Assembly: GCA_021234155.1 (NCBI GenBank)
Contig: JAJEKV010000310.1
Coordinates: 293,190 to 357,189, forward strand
Reading direction: 5' to 3'
Source of the DNA: Isoetes taiwanensis
Taxonomy: Eukaryota; Streptophyta; Lycopodiopsida; Isoetales; Isoetaceae
Length of the DNA stretch: 64,000 nucleotides
The translations under genes were made by a program, and so were the position numbers. Below are positions 1-10,844 of the stretch, one piece after another. Numbering within the stretch: position 1 is the stretch's first letter; the number at the start of each line of letters is the position of its first letter. The notes under the pieces are model-generated. The model saw only the letters and a program-made list of their open reading frames with translations. It ran no database searches and was not told the origin of the DNA.

Positions 1-581
1 TGAATAGAAGATATGTGACAATGGATTCGGAGGAGAAAAACAGCAGAATTGGTGATGACCCATGGTCAATGTTCAAAAAGAAACCCGGATCGATAAACTA
101 AAAAGAAAAACAAAGCAGTAAATTAGTAATTGATTTTTGGACTCATCGGAGAGTGTCACCAGTGTCACCATGCAAGAAACATGTTATTAAGATAAGATAA
201 TGCATGCTCTACACTTCTTGGAAGGCGAGGTTGGTTTTATTCTTTTAAGTTTATAATTCATTTGTTTACAATGCTAATGTGCTTGTTACTTTTAATGCAA
301 TGTTCTTTTTATGCTAGTTTTGAAAAGAATATCCAAAATTGAAGTTTCATTCTCGACTTTTTCGTACCTTTGAAACCTCCATTTGTTCGAAAAGTAAAGG
401 ACGGGGAGACTTGTTGTTGTGTGTATCATATGAGACTAGATTATGTTAGACAAGCCTTCGAACAAGATTAGGTTGGATACAAAGATTCATGGTCTTGATT
501 GTAGTTGTACTTGTTACTGTTTGTGGTCTTTGGAGCAAAGTGTGAAGCTAATACTAAGACCTACAAATCTTCAAGTGATTT
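1..581. other. Left edge, no supported gene
   Basis: AT-rich sequence with only short open stretches. The last part probably leads into the first recognisable exon of the transposon-like gene that follows. I see no domain, RNA gene or repeat array here. Confidence 0.4.
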
Positions 582-2430
582 GTGGAGGTCAATTGTATGT
601 TCAAGGACATTGCGGATGAGTGGTATACTCATAATTGCATGTTCTTTGAAATGCTTGTTTGTGGCCCATCTAAGTTACCTATGTGTCCAAAAGAATTAAG
701 CAAGGCTGCAGGGCATTTAGTAGATTGGAAAACTTTTGATAGGGTGGGTGATGTGCATTTCCTTTCTGATTTTGTGATTTATTAAACTAATCATTGCTTT
801 GCTTTTTTAGGTTTATGAATCGACAAAAAGAACACGATGGCAAAGGTGGGACAAAGGTGGTTCCAAAGCACATTGTGAAGTTTGGTATACAAGACGAATT
901 CAACAGCAGATGTGATGTCATATGCTAAAAATATTTTAACTGAATTCATTCCCCATAATTATGAGGCTAGATGGCAGGCAAAACAATTCAGAGATTGTTT
1001 AGGCACTTTCCCAGAAAGCACAGTGGTATCTGTCATTGATTTCGTTGAAAACTATACCTTCAAGATACAACAAGAAATCCAAAGCTTACATTGGAGAAAT
1101 GACCAATGCACAATACTTGTGCACATCACTTATAGGCATGCAACTGCAAAAGAGATGGAGGATAATTCATTATGCAAAGGTGATAGGAATATCATCAAGG
1201 AGGCACACTTTTACATTTCGGATGATAGGGAGCATGACACCCTGTTTGTCCAACACTGTCTTAACAAGCATGCTGATTACTTGGCCAACAAGGAAGTCAA
1301 ATACAACAACCATATAATGTGGTCAGATGGCTGCTCATCTCAGTTCAAGGGTGCAAGAAATTTCTATTTTCTTGGTAGATTTTATAAGGTATCAGGCATT
1401 CAATTCCACTTTGGAACTACTTTGCATCATATCATGGAAAAGGTAAATTCAATGTCTCATTAAAATTTGGAATCGCAAAACATTAAAGATAGTTGTTTGT
1501 TACCTTGCGAGGGGAGCATGATGGGGCGGTCTTTTATCGAAGAGAGCACTCACCCATGAAATGTTGAAAAGAAATTCCAAACCTTTAAGAAATGCCCGAG
1601 GCGTTGTTCAATTACGCACGCGAGCACTTCAAAGATTCGACAAACATAGGTACTGCATATGTTAATGAAGACTATTGTACCGATCTTCTTTGTACCAACT
1701 TCTTTAATACCAACTTCTTTGTACCGATCTTCTTTGTGGTAAACATTACTAACTGTAACAAACTATTAATTGTTTTTAGGTACTTTTGGGAGATAAAGAT
1801 TGATGAAGTAAGCAGAGTTGAGCGGTTTGGTTTGTGCTACTTTATCGGGGTCTAGTAAATTCCATAGCATCGGTCGATAAACTCAAGGATGCTACTCAAG
1901 TTGCACATATGAATTACTTGTGCTTTTGTCATGATTGTTGGTTGGGTAAGTAATGGTAAGTGCATAAACAAAAATAGAATAGGTAGCTGGACTTTTCAGA
2001 ATTAAGACCGGGGATTCAAGATGATCTTTGCGGATTGTGGATGGGCGGTCTATGAGGGGATCTTTGAGTGGAAATCAGATATTATTGATGTAGGGGAGAA
2101 CTTTGGTGGTTGCTCCAAACAACAACAAAGAAAAGGTTGACTTCTACATCTTAAAGTGCACTATACCTAAGCATGTTGTAGAGAAGGCCTACAAAGACCC
2201 ATGGGGCCAAAAATTTGGGAGGAGGGAAGTCGTTGTGACGAGGCAAGTTTTATAAAGCGGTAGGAGACAACAAATATGAGTGCTTGAATATGAGCAGTGA
2301 CCTGCGGTGTTTATAGCCACCTAGTTGTTTCATGCAATTTTGAAATGAAAGATGTGGGATGTAATATGTTTGAATTGGAAGGCGATGTCCATGAAAACAT
2401 ACTTGAAAGTTCTTGAGACTTGCTCACATA
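582..2430 (+). pseudogene. Broken multi-exon transposon-derived gene (WSDG-SQFKG protein)
   Basis: Seen: a series of coding stretches joined by plausible GT/AG junctions. A first exon (about 582-745) ends in DR before GTGGGTGA. An acceptor TTTTTTAG lies at 801-810. A 193-codon stretch (882-1463) holds VDFVENYTFKIQQEIQSLHW, HITYRHAT and WSDGCSSQFKGARNFYFLG. Further exons lie near 1510-1650, 1780-1945 (FWEIKIDEV, then a Cys-rich LCFCHDCWLG before GTAAG) and 2000-2430 (VDFYILKCT, WGQKF). Reading frames disagree between segments: TGA at 876 precedes the long stretch, TAG/TAA breaks occur near 1850, and further single-base shifts are visible, so it is not functional as written. Known: proteins with this acidic SDG-SQFK block are repetitive in plant and animal genomes and behave like transposases. 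Inference: the D of SDG may be catalytic. I cannot name the superfamily. Confidence 0.55.
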
Positions 2431-2489
2431 TATTAGCACAATGTGATGTTGCTAGCGGCGGCAATCAGCCAGAACAAAACAACGAGGTA

Positions 2490-2860
2490 AGTCAAGAGAC
2501 AACTTTCGGCTGACCAAGTCGGCCCGAGGCAAGGTGGCGATCAAGTCAACAGCCAAGTCGGCGGGTAAGTCAGCGAACAAGTCGATAGACAAAGTGGCAG
2601 AGCAAATGTTAGCCAAGTCGGGCCGAGGCAAGGTGGCGCCAAGTCAGCGACCAAGTCGGTGACAAGTCAAGCGGAACAAGTCGGCGGAGACAAAGTGGCG
2701 GGCAAATCGGTAGCCAAGTCGTGAGGCAAGGTGGCGGCCAAGTCAACGACCAAGTCGGAGACAAGTCGGAACAAGGTGGCGAGCAAATCGATAGCCAAGT
2801 CAACGGCCAAGTCATCGGGCAATATGGCAGCCAAGTCATCCAAGTCTAAAATAACCAAAA
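2490..2860. repeat. AAGTCGG minisatellite
   Basis: Degenerate tandem array built on a core like GGCCAAGTC and GACAAGTCGG, with units of roughly 12-15 bases in a higher-order pattern (CAAGTCGGCG, CAAAGTGGCG, GGCAAATCG, TAGCCAAGTC). On the minus strand it stays open in two frames and would read as a DLA(A/T)DLP repeat. This is the expected result of a short repeat lacking stop codons, not evidence of a gene. It follows directly after the decayed transposon gene. Confidence 0.8.
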
Positions 2861-2964
2861 GATTAGACAAGTGACCAACTCAATTAACAATAAAACCATA
2901 CAATTGACAATTTCATTCCAACAATTTCATTGACAATTTAAACTTGTAAATGCCAAGAACAAAA

Positions 2965-3432
2965 TAAAACCATTGTTTAATGCAAATGGGTTCAAACCAT
3001 TGGTTAATGTAAATGGGTGCAAACCATTGGTTAATAAAACCATTGGTTAATGCAAATGGTTAATGCAAATGAGTTAATATCATTGGTTAATATCATTGGT
3101 TAATCAAAATAAAACTATTGGTTAATATCATTGGTTAATCAAAACAAAACCATTAGTTAATGCAAATGGTTAATGCAAATGAGTTAATATCATTGGTTAA
3201 TATCATTGGTTAATCAAACCATTAGTTAATACCATTGGTTAATATCATTGGTTAATACCATTGGTTAATAAAACCATTAGTTAATGCAAATGGTTAATGC
3301 AAATGAGTTAATATCATTGGTTAATATCATTGGTTAATCAAACAATTAGTTAATACAATTGGTTAATATCATTGGTTAATACCATTGGTTAATATCATTG
3401 GTTAATAAAACCATTAGTTAATGCAAATGGGT
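2965..3432. repeat. ATTGGTTAAT minisatellite
   Basis: Tandem array of a 12-14 base unit, consensus ATCATTGGTTAAT or ACCATTGGTTAAT, with interspersed ATGCAAATGAGTTAAT and AAACCATTAGTTAATGC units. A longer higher-order unit (CCATTAGTTAATGCAAATGG to the next) recurs about every 120 bases at about 3150, 3275 and 3412. It has no coding potential. It begins about 100 bases after the AAGTCGG array and has an unrelated unit. Confidence 0.85.
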
Positions 3433-3800
3433 TTGGTTAATTCTATGCTTATCTAAATCTAATGGTCATCTAAGTCTATGATTATCCACTTCAATGGTGG
3501 AAATTCAATGGTATCAGAATCGATCCAATGATCTTAAATTTAATTTTCAGCAATAACATCAATGATCTCACATAACATCAACAAGGTGGATATATAAATA
3601 TATTGATTCATAGAACTTTGTATACAAAATTGAACCAAGTACAAAATTGGAGGATGCTTAAAAGACAAAATTGCATCCCATCTTCAATAACTTAAATCAC
3701 TTCATAGGTATGATAGCATATTAGAAGATTAGAAGTTCCCACAGTCAGAAGATACAACTTACTTTTTTTCTTTTTTAAACCTTTGCGGCATATATGCCCT
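3433..3800. other. AT-rich spacer, nothing recognised
   Basis: Low-complexity AT-rich sequence after the minisatellite, ending in a pyrimidine run at about 3764-3776. No gene or repeat is supported. Confidence 0.4.
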
Positions 3801-3809
3801 GCAAAAGTG

Positions 3810-5740
3810 GAGTCCATTTTCCTCCTCATTGTGCGGAGAAGAAATAACATCTTCCTTTTGGACAATGTCGTTTGCTTTTAAGCGATATAAAAAGGAAACA
3901 CATCGAAGAAAACATAATCAAACAACCCGGCAACCACATGTTACGTGACTTACCAATGTTCAACATTTGGCACCGGCATCATGAACATCGGCAACATGAA
4001 CATCGACACCGGGCAAATCCTTCATCGGGTTTCGGGCAAATCCTTCATCGAGGTTTCTTGGCATAAAAGTTGGCTCCTTAAGGTTGGCGCTCTTGAAACA
4101 ATTTTAAAGAGAAAGATTTAAAGTCGGCGACTTTAACTATCTAAGTAATGAAGGTCAAACATACAATACCTTTGGATTTGCTCTTGAGTGGACTGCCAAA
4201 AGCTTCTTCACCTTCATCGCACATAGTCCATCCATTAAGAATTGCATGTTGATATCTTTCCACGGTGAAGAAGAACAAACAAGATCAACATAATATGAGA
4301 CAATAATAGCATCACAATATGAAAACACTCACCTTTATTTACTACATGTTTGGGAGACTTTGGGCTCTGCTTAGCTTCATCTGCATGTCATAGTCAAATA
4401 GAATCCGGCACTCAATAAGCACAAAGTCAATAAGCACAAACTTACTCTCAAGTACTTTCTTTCTTGCACTCCTCGTCATGCGTTTCTTCATTGTCCTTTG
4501 AGGCACACTTGTCATGTCCGGCTGCTACCTTCTTCATCAATTACAAATTTTCTTTTATGGATCTTACCACTCTTGGGTTCATCGGTTTGTTTCTTCCCGG
4601 ACTCTTCCTCATCATGGCTAGCATCATCCTCATGAGCACTTGTCCGATCACTCATAAGCCCAAGCTCAACCAAAAGTGCATAAGGCGATTCATCACAACC
4701 GCACCTAAACAGCGCATGCTATCCGGCCGCAGGGACGAAAAAGCAAGCTAAGTGCCACTTATGCTGCACTTCAGCTTGAACATGCATGGTGTATTCATCA
4801 CTAAAATCAAGGCCACACAAGACACAAGCTTCAAAAGTAGAGGATAGAGGAAAGTTATAAATACCCATGTTGATGTTGATGGCACGAAACTTCTTATTAT
4901 TACGTAGCCTAGTACGAAATTTGAGTTGCTTTTGAATGCCACTTTTCAATACTTACATCAAATCTTTGCTATGTCTCGTTTGATGATTGAAACCTCATCA
5001 ACCAAAGAGTTGTACTTGCCCTTATCCATGCTCAGCAGAGTCTGCTTGGAGAAGACCCTTTAACAAGTCCTCCTCTGTCTTCAAGATAGCAGCTGTCTTC
5101 TGATATTCAGCATCATCATCAAAATCTCGTTGCAAGTCACATCGTATTTGTATTTCTCTGCATGAATCCGCTAATCATTTGCACACAACTCGAAGCGGCC
5201 GGGCTGCCTTCCATCCTCGGCACCTCTTCTTCAACTTTGATTAGCTTTGTTCACGACCTCACCCTTCATTTCCCTCGAGCTTTCTTACCGGCCCATCACA
5301 ATCGAATGTTCTTCTCAAAAGTATTGTGGGGTTTTTCCTTGACCTTTTCTTTCACGGAATCCGTATGAAGTCTGGCGACAAAAGAAGCCCGGTTCACTAA
5401 ATACTCCTTTGGGTTTGCAAGAGCCTTGTTGGTGTCTTTGCCATCTAAAGCTCTTGCAAATTGAGTTCGAACCGTGATTAACCGGCTTTCTTACGGTATA
5501 CCTTGTTAATCAAATCTGTCAATTCAGCCCTGAAACCTGGCTGGACATCCTTGATCTTCATTTTCCCACATTCAAGTGGACACTTCCAAACCTGTAACCA
5601 TTCATTTTCCGAAACATCTTCCGGCTTCAACTGCTTGGGCTTCTTTCCCACCGAAGGCAGACCACGGCAAGTAGCGAATTCACGCTCTGTTCTAGCAACA
5701 AAGAATCGCAAATAAAATGGAAAAGCTTTTAAATTCAATC
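3810..5740 (-). pseudogene. Unidentified decayed gene with Cys/His-rich segment
   Basis: Read on the minus strand from 5740 leftwards, coding-like pieces follow in order. They are an 86-codon piece (5478-5738; KKPKQLKPEDVSENEWLQVW, then CPLECGKMKIKDVQPGF), TNKALANPKEYLVNRASF with KVKEKPHNTFEKN (about 5290-5450), DKGKYNSLVDEVSIIKRDIA (about 4970-5030), and CVLCGLDFSDEYTMHVQAEV with QHKWHLACFF (4719-4949). A charged tail DEEESGKKQTDEPKSGK lies near 4560-4620. The CxxC...H...HxxC spacing resembles a zinc-binding segment. Stops and frame changes separate the pieces, so I call it broken. I do not recognise the family. It could be a host gene remnant or an element-encoded protein. Confidence 0.35.
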
Positions 5741-6242
5741 TCGTAATAAAATGGAGGCGAAAAAACTCAACATTGTTACCTGTTTCGAAGCTGGCTCCAT
5801 CACTTGAATTAGACGGAACGAAAAAGAGCTTGAAGAGCGAAAAAGAGCTTCAAAGGGCGCACTGTTCCGGCAGAGCCAAAGAGCTTGAAGTTTCGAAAAA
5901 ATTGGGAAGCTTGGGAGGAATCGGACCCCAAATCATTTGGCGCGCATTCCGGAGCTCGTAAGCCCCCTTCATCATGACCGTCGCCAGACTTCATTACGCC
6001 CGTCGACAGACTTCATTACACCCGTACGGCCCGTCTCGCGAAAAAAAGCAGCGCTCATATAAGGTGCTTACGACTTGCTGATATTTCGCTTTTTTGTACA
6101 CCACCAATAAAAAATCACCCGCGATCGTCCTTGTTTTGCAAATAATGAGATAAACCGAGAAAACCAGATCTGAAAAAAGTACCGTAGTAGAAGGAAAGTC
6201 TAGCAACCGGCAAGAGATAGCAATCGGTTTGATTTTGATTTC

Positions 6243-6492
6243 TCAAAGATCCTTTTCTTCTCTCCGAGGGACATAAGTGATAGCAACGGTGGCACCTTCT
6301 TGAGAAAACATGTGAGCAACGGGCCCGCCAATGCCGAATCTCCATCCGTGATCGAGCCACACGATCCCTGAAAAAACAAGCGATCTTGAGTTTATCGAGG
6401 GGGCACGTATGCGGCGCCGAGAACCAGGATGAGGATCCATAGGGTGCTCTGGCCATTTGGCGGTCTTGCTTTTTGCGCAGAAAACTTGTCAT
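6243..6492 (-). pseudogene. Short-chain dehydrogenase/reductase exon remnant
   Basis: The minus strand carries FGIGGPVAHMFSQEGATVAI followed by TYVPRREEKDL. This is the Rossmann-fold start of a classical SDR (TGxxxGIG, then AVAHxFxxEGA). It is closest in style to plant glucose/ribitol dehydrogenase-like SDRs, whose N-terminus also has a KQ...MDPxP...LDKLK segment like the upstream stretch at 6370-6480. A TTTTTTCAG acceptor sits between the two pieces. The nucleotide-binding TGGDSGIGRAV block is garbled by several single-base gains and losses in G/C runs (about 6310-6350), and nothing downstream continues the enzyme. It is therefore a dead or badly sequenced fragment; the family call comes from motif recognition only. 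Confidence 0.5.
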
Positions 6493-6499
6493 AGCTCAG

Positions 6500-7325
6500 A
6501 ACAAAGTCGTTGATTTTGCTATAGATAAATCTTACGCCACAATGGGCTGCTCTTAGCAATGCTCTTAGCTCGGGCGGTGACTGTGGAGCTCATGTAGGTC
6601 ATAAATAGCTAAAAAATACCTACTTAAAGTCTTTTTTACGCCATGGCTTCACACCATAGACACGTTTTTGCGGTACCCAATTTACTTAATAATCAACACC
6701 CAAGATCGTCTTTAAGCTCTAAACCAAGGAATTTGGTCTTCGCTTGAAAGTCTGAAGAACCCTTGCTGCCAGAGACCTAAAACCCAAAAATTTCAAGCTC
6801 TGAAAGTACCGAAAAGCAAGCTCGTTGCATTTAATTACTTGCTAAACAACACATGAAATCAAAATCCCAAAAGCTCATGTTTCCTTCTGGACCCACAGAT
6901 CAGACACCGACTATCCGTTATCTTGCGGGACAGGGAACATAGCCAGAGGCAGGCTTCTACTTTGGTGCCAGTTAAACGTTGCATAATGGCCCCAATCCTT
7001 TCGGTCCACCTCCTAAACAAAAGAAGGCAACTGTAGCAAACCAAGTCCGGCCCTGCAAATTCGTGGACTTGTGTGCATGCCGTAATAAATTCAACCCTGC
7101 AAAATCCCTGGGGTTTATTCTGGAAGCCACCACACAAAAATCATGGAAGCCAATCCTAAACAGAGATCACAGAAGCGTCCTTAAAAAAATTTTTAAGGTC
7201 GAGAGAAAAGAGAGGTGGTTCAAAACCCTAATACAAAAATGCTCGAGCTTTGCATGCCTGAGGGAACGAAATAGGAAAATGAAGGGGGTAGACCATTACA
7301 ACATGGATTTTTTGATAACAAAATA
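6500..7325. other. No supported gene
   Basis: Short open stretches exist on both strands (6859-7137 minus, 6979-7353 plus), but they overlap each other and show no motif or splice context. Confidence 0.35.
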
Positions 7326-7445
7326 CAATGCGCACTCTAGAAGTACTAATTAGTACAGCTCATTCAATACGATCGCCAAATCATATGAAAACCATGTTAA
7401 AAAGTGTATAAAAATACAAAAATAACCCCTTGTTATTTTGCTACA
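7326..7445. repeat. Dispersed repeat shared with 38395-38510
   Basis: Both places contain GCGCACTCTAGA, then ATCATATGAAAACCAT, TATAAAAATACAA and GTTATTTTGCTACATATT in the same order and orientation. The second copy lies at the right end of the extra sequence that separates the two parts of duplicate copy B. This suggests a mobile element end or a small interspersed repeat. No target-site duplication was identified. Confidence 0.6.
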
Positions 7446-8040
7446 TATTGAACGTAAACTGAGGCTTCTGTTTTCGTTGATCTGTTTGTTTTGTTGTTTG
7501 GAGGATACAAACACAATGGAGGGCAACACATGAACAGAGTATTGCTATACAATTTATGATTCTAGGTAGTATCAAATGAAATGAGAGGGCACCGCAACTA
7601 GTTTCGACATTCTTTATTGATCATCATCCGTAGCACCACCACAATCGATTGAAAATATGCGATGATTGTGTCTACATTTTGCCCAAGAAAAGTAGAAAAA
7701 AATATAATGAAAGTATTGACTGCACCATTCAACAACCAAAATATGATTTGACACAATCGAGTAAAAATTGAGCTTTAATAAAATTGATGTTCATCTAGGC
7801 AATTGCTTGCAGGGAAAAAAGGCCCAGAATACCATACAAGCAACTAATGTATTGTGTGCATTTCTATCCTAGACCTTCCATTCGATATACTTAGGCTTTT
7901 CATTTATAGGTTCTCACAATTTATAGAACCCAAACATTGTCGAGCAATGGTGGAACTATTTCTAGCCTTTCTAATAAGGATGAAAGATGTCGTAATGACC
8001 AGGAGGTTGAAATTATAGCAATTTTTCCTTAAAATTATAG
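7446..8040. other. AT-rich stretch, nothing recognised
   Basis: No ORF, repeat or motif that I can support. Confidence 0.35.
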
Positions 8041-9990
8041 GGTGTTATTGTGCTCCGCGTTTTATGGAACGACGCCTTCTCTGCTAGCCGCCATCTCCTC
8101 TGTGCTTCCGTCAAGCAGCTTGATTTCAAACTCCGGTAACTCCTTATCTACTCGAAACTTCGATAGCGAGTTTAAGAAGAAGGATCAGAATCTTTTGGAG
8201 CAAGCTGGCCTTGCTACTCAGAGAATCGCAGAGGAAGGGGGGTTTCTCTCGCTCCCTCTTTTAAGAGCTGTTTTTTTTTGTTCTTGAATTGTGGGAAGCT
8301 CCGCAAGAGCTTTAGATGTTGCTAAAATCTTGTGTACAGGAGCTTTTCTTGTGGTTAATACTGCTTCTTGCATCGGAATATAGTGCTTGCAGATTCAGAA
8401 CATGCAGAAAGGCTCTTTTTCGCTGTTCTCATGTTTTTTTCTTATAGATTCTTCACTTCTGCCAGTATATTAACGCTTCTCAGGAACTGAGATCAAGCTC
8501 TGATTGCTTCAATTAATCTCTTATTCTTTTAAAGCTCTTGATAAAAAAAATTATGTGTTCTTATCCGACCTCGAGTTAGTAGATGGATCTGCTCATGTAA
8601 ATAATCTGCCGGAACAAGCAGAAGGATGGAAATTTCAACCTCCAGGTCATTATCGGGAATATTCCCTCGGCGGCGCCACTAGACTCGGTGGCGCTGCAGC
8701 TTCGCTGCTTGGGCGCCGGCTCGAGAAATTCCCTCAAGGAATTTTCTCGACTTGAACTTTCTCTAAAATAACTATTCTATTATTCTATTCTAGTACGTAT
8801 TAAATCTTACGAAGGGAGCATCAAGGTTTCTATGAAAATTTCTTATAAAATAATTAGGAGGAATGAATCTCTAACAATTTAGGAGGGAAACGGCAATCAT
8901 AATACGATTTTGAAATTTGCAGATGCTTTGATGAGCCTTTCATATTTTATACCAAATATGCCATGGCGATGGCCATGGCGCCTAAAAGCATTTTATTTTT
9001 CAACATGGAAGCTCGAAAGAATGCTTCCAGATCGCTGGACTGGACTGCACAGAAGCATGCCTCAATCTGCAGCTTCCTCTATTTTATGGATACTCAGTTT
9101 CTTCCGGCCCCTTATTTTCTCAGATTCATCTAGCAAAGTCAGGTTATCTTTACGGTATTGTTATGCTCCTTCCTTATTTACAGTATTCTTACTTCTGATC
9201 AATTGTTTTCATATAAACTGTAAGAAGCTTCGGCGATTTAGATGCTTTTTTTTTTTTTCCAAGAACCCAAGTGTTCTATTTAGGCTCTGTTTTTTGAGCT
9301 ATGCCGATTTGTTATTCAGACCACGATCAAAGATAGGTAAAGTTCTTATATGTCTTAAGCTTTCTGCAAGGAAATGAGCTAAGATTACAATCTCCAGGTT
9401 CTAAATAAGGCATTGTCTGGCGATGGCAAATAAGATCTTTTAAACTCTATTTCATTTATTGCATCCCTCCCATTTTTTCCAGAACACAAGTTCGATCATA
9501 GGAAGCCATTCCGGCGATCTCTTGCCGTCTTTAGCTGAAGCTACTAGCGCAGGTTCGTTCCTGTTTTGAGAATTTATTTTCTGAAACGTGGCTATGATTG
9601 CCCCTTTCGTTTCATAGCAGAGGAGCGAATATTGGATCCAGCGGCTATGGTGATTTGTTTGCAATGATACATTTCTTTTCGGATTTAAAAGGTTTGCTTT
9701 TATGTGTTACTTGCTATTTTGGAACTCCTTAAGCTTCCGGCCAACTTCTCTGATCATTTCACAAATGTAGGATCGCTCTATGGAGTTTAGTGATGGAGAA
9801 ACTATTTAGCAAGCAACAATATTACTCCACCTGTGCATTCCAATATTTCTTAACACTTTGCCTTTTCCATTCCTTTGTTTTGAGTGATCTTTTGTCCTCT
9901 ATTTTTAACACAGAACCAAGCTCAGGCTATGGCATCCATCTCAAATTAATGAAGGTCAGATGTGCATTGCTTGAACTGTTTGAATAAACT
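8040..9990 (+). other. Possible exon cluster of an unidentified gene
   Basis: Several stretches look exon-like. 8050-8250 is open and reads FDSEFKKKDQNLLEQAGLAT with QRIAEEGG. 9480-9550 is flanked by CCAG and CAG/GT and reads NTSSIIGSHSGDLLPSLAEA. 9615-9665 reads GANIGSSGYGDLFA. 9912-9955 is flanked by ACAG and AAG/GTCAG and reads EPSSGYGIHLKLMK. The repeated GSSGYGDL-like wording hints that they belong together. Length, frame continuity and a start codon cannot be established, and the family is unknown. This may be a real low-complexity-rich gene, a pseudogene, or chance. Confidence 0.25.
8645..8755. repeat. GC-rich fold-back
   Basis: A GC-rich island in AT-rich DNA with three consecutive short inverted repeats: GGGAATATTCCC; GGCGCCAC with GGTGGCGC around a 7-base loop; and GAGAAATTCC with GGAATTTTCTC near 8721-8750. 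The arrangement resembles a small MITE-like or structured insert. No terminal repeat spanning the whole unit was found. Confidence 0.45.
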
Positions 9991-10844
9991 TAATTCTGAT
10001 CAATACTTGTTAGAGAGTATATATTCGAACTTTGAACTATAGACTGATTGTTGCATGCGAGATGGCCTTTTTTAAACTTTAGAGATATGTGCTTTCAAGA
10101 GGTCATTTCTTTCTTTCTTTATCTCCCATGCAAGAGGTCAGAAGCTTCTTTTTGTAAGTGCAAGGTCATCACTTTCTTTCTATACTAGATGTTTACTTTC
10201 TTTCTCTACTAAATTTATTTATCATTGTTTATGAATTTTGGAAATGGTTGGGGTTCAAATCCCCTTGCTCCCTATTTTTATTGCTATTGAGGAAAGCAAA
10301 GATAGTGACATAGCCGTACTACTATACATAAGAAACCATCCAAACATTACTTGGTATCGTTACTGGTTTATAAATGATAACTATAAAGCTCATGCAAAAT
10401 CATGCACATTAGAACAACACATTGTGAACCATATGCATTTACCATGATATTTATCCATGCTAGTTTACCACAATAACTAACCACGTTATAAAACCACACG
10501 AACAGAGCACTACTTAAAACCACATCCACAACCATAGTGTTATACCACATGGACAAACCATAAGCTTAAAACACTATAATTATACCACATTCATTTACCA
10601 ACATGTAATACCACTTTGACAAACTCTAGAAAGAAGCCATTTGCCATTACCATGACATAATACCAGACTAACAAACCTAACAAAGGAAACCATTAGTTTA
10701 GCCACATATGGTTTTTAATGAAATTAACCCCCAAACACCCATTAGTTTTGTAGAATGGTTTTCTAGTCATAACCAAGGGAAAAACCATGTAGTGTTTTAA
10801 TTCTGGGTGCCTTGTGATACCGACCAACAAATGGATCTGTATCC
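9991..10844. other. Intergenic, rich in ACCACA/TACCAC words
   Basis: From about 10430 to 10800 the plus strand repeats short words such as ACCACAT, TACCAC and ACCAT at irregular spacing. This is the kind of subterminal clustering seen near DNA-transposon ends. The stretch lies just beyond the 3' end of the DUF7869 gene and could be that element's terminal region. GGGGTTCAAATCCCC at about 10248 matches a pol III B box, but no A box or tRNA fold accompanies it. Confidence 0.35.

Noticed and set aside
2609-2870. Minus-strand Leu/Pro/Asp-rich proteins
   Set aside because: They are translations of the AAGTCGG minisatellite, open in two frames at once.
7839-8040. Organellar DNA insertion
   Set aside because: No recognisable plastid or mitochondrial gene words in this or other AT-rich spacers.
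10238-10270. tRNA gene suggested by GGGGTTCAAATCCCC
   Set aside because: Only a T-arm-like word; no acceptor stem, anticodon arm or A box at the right distance.
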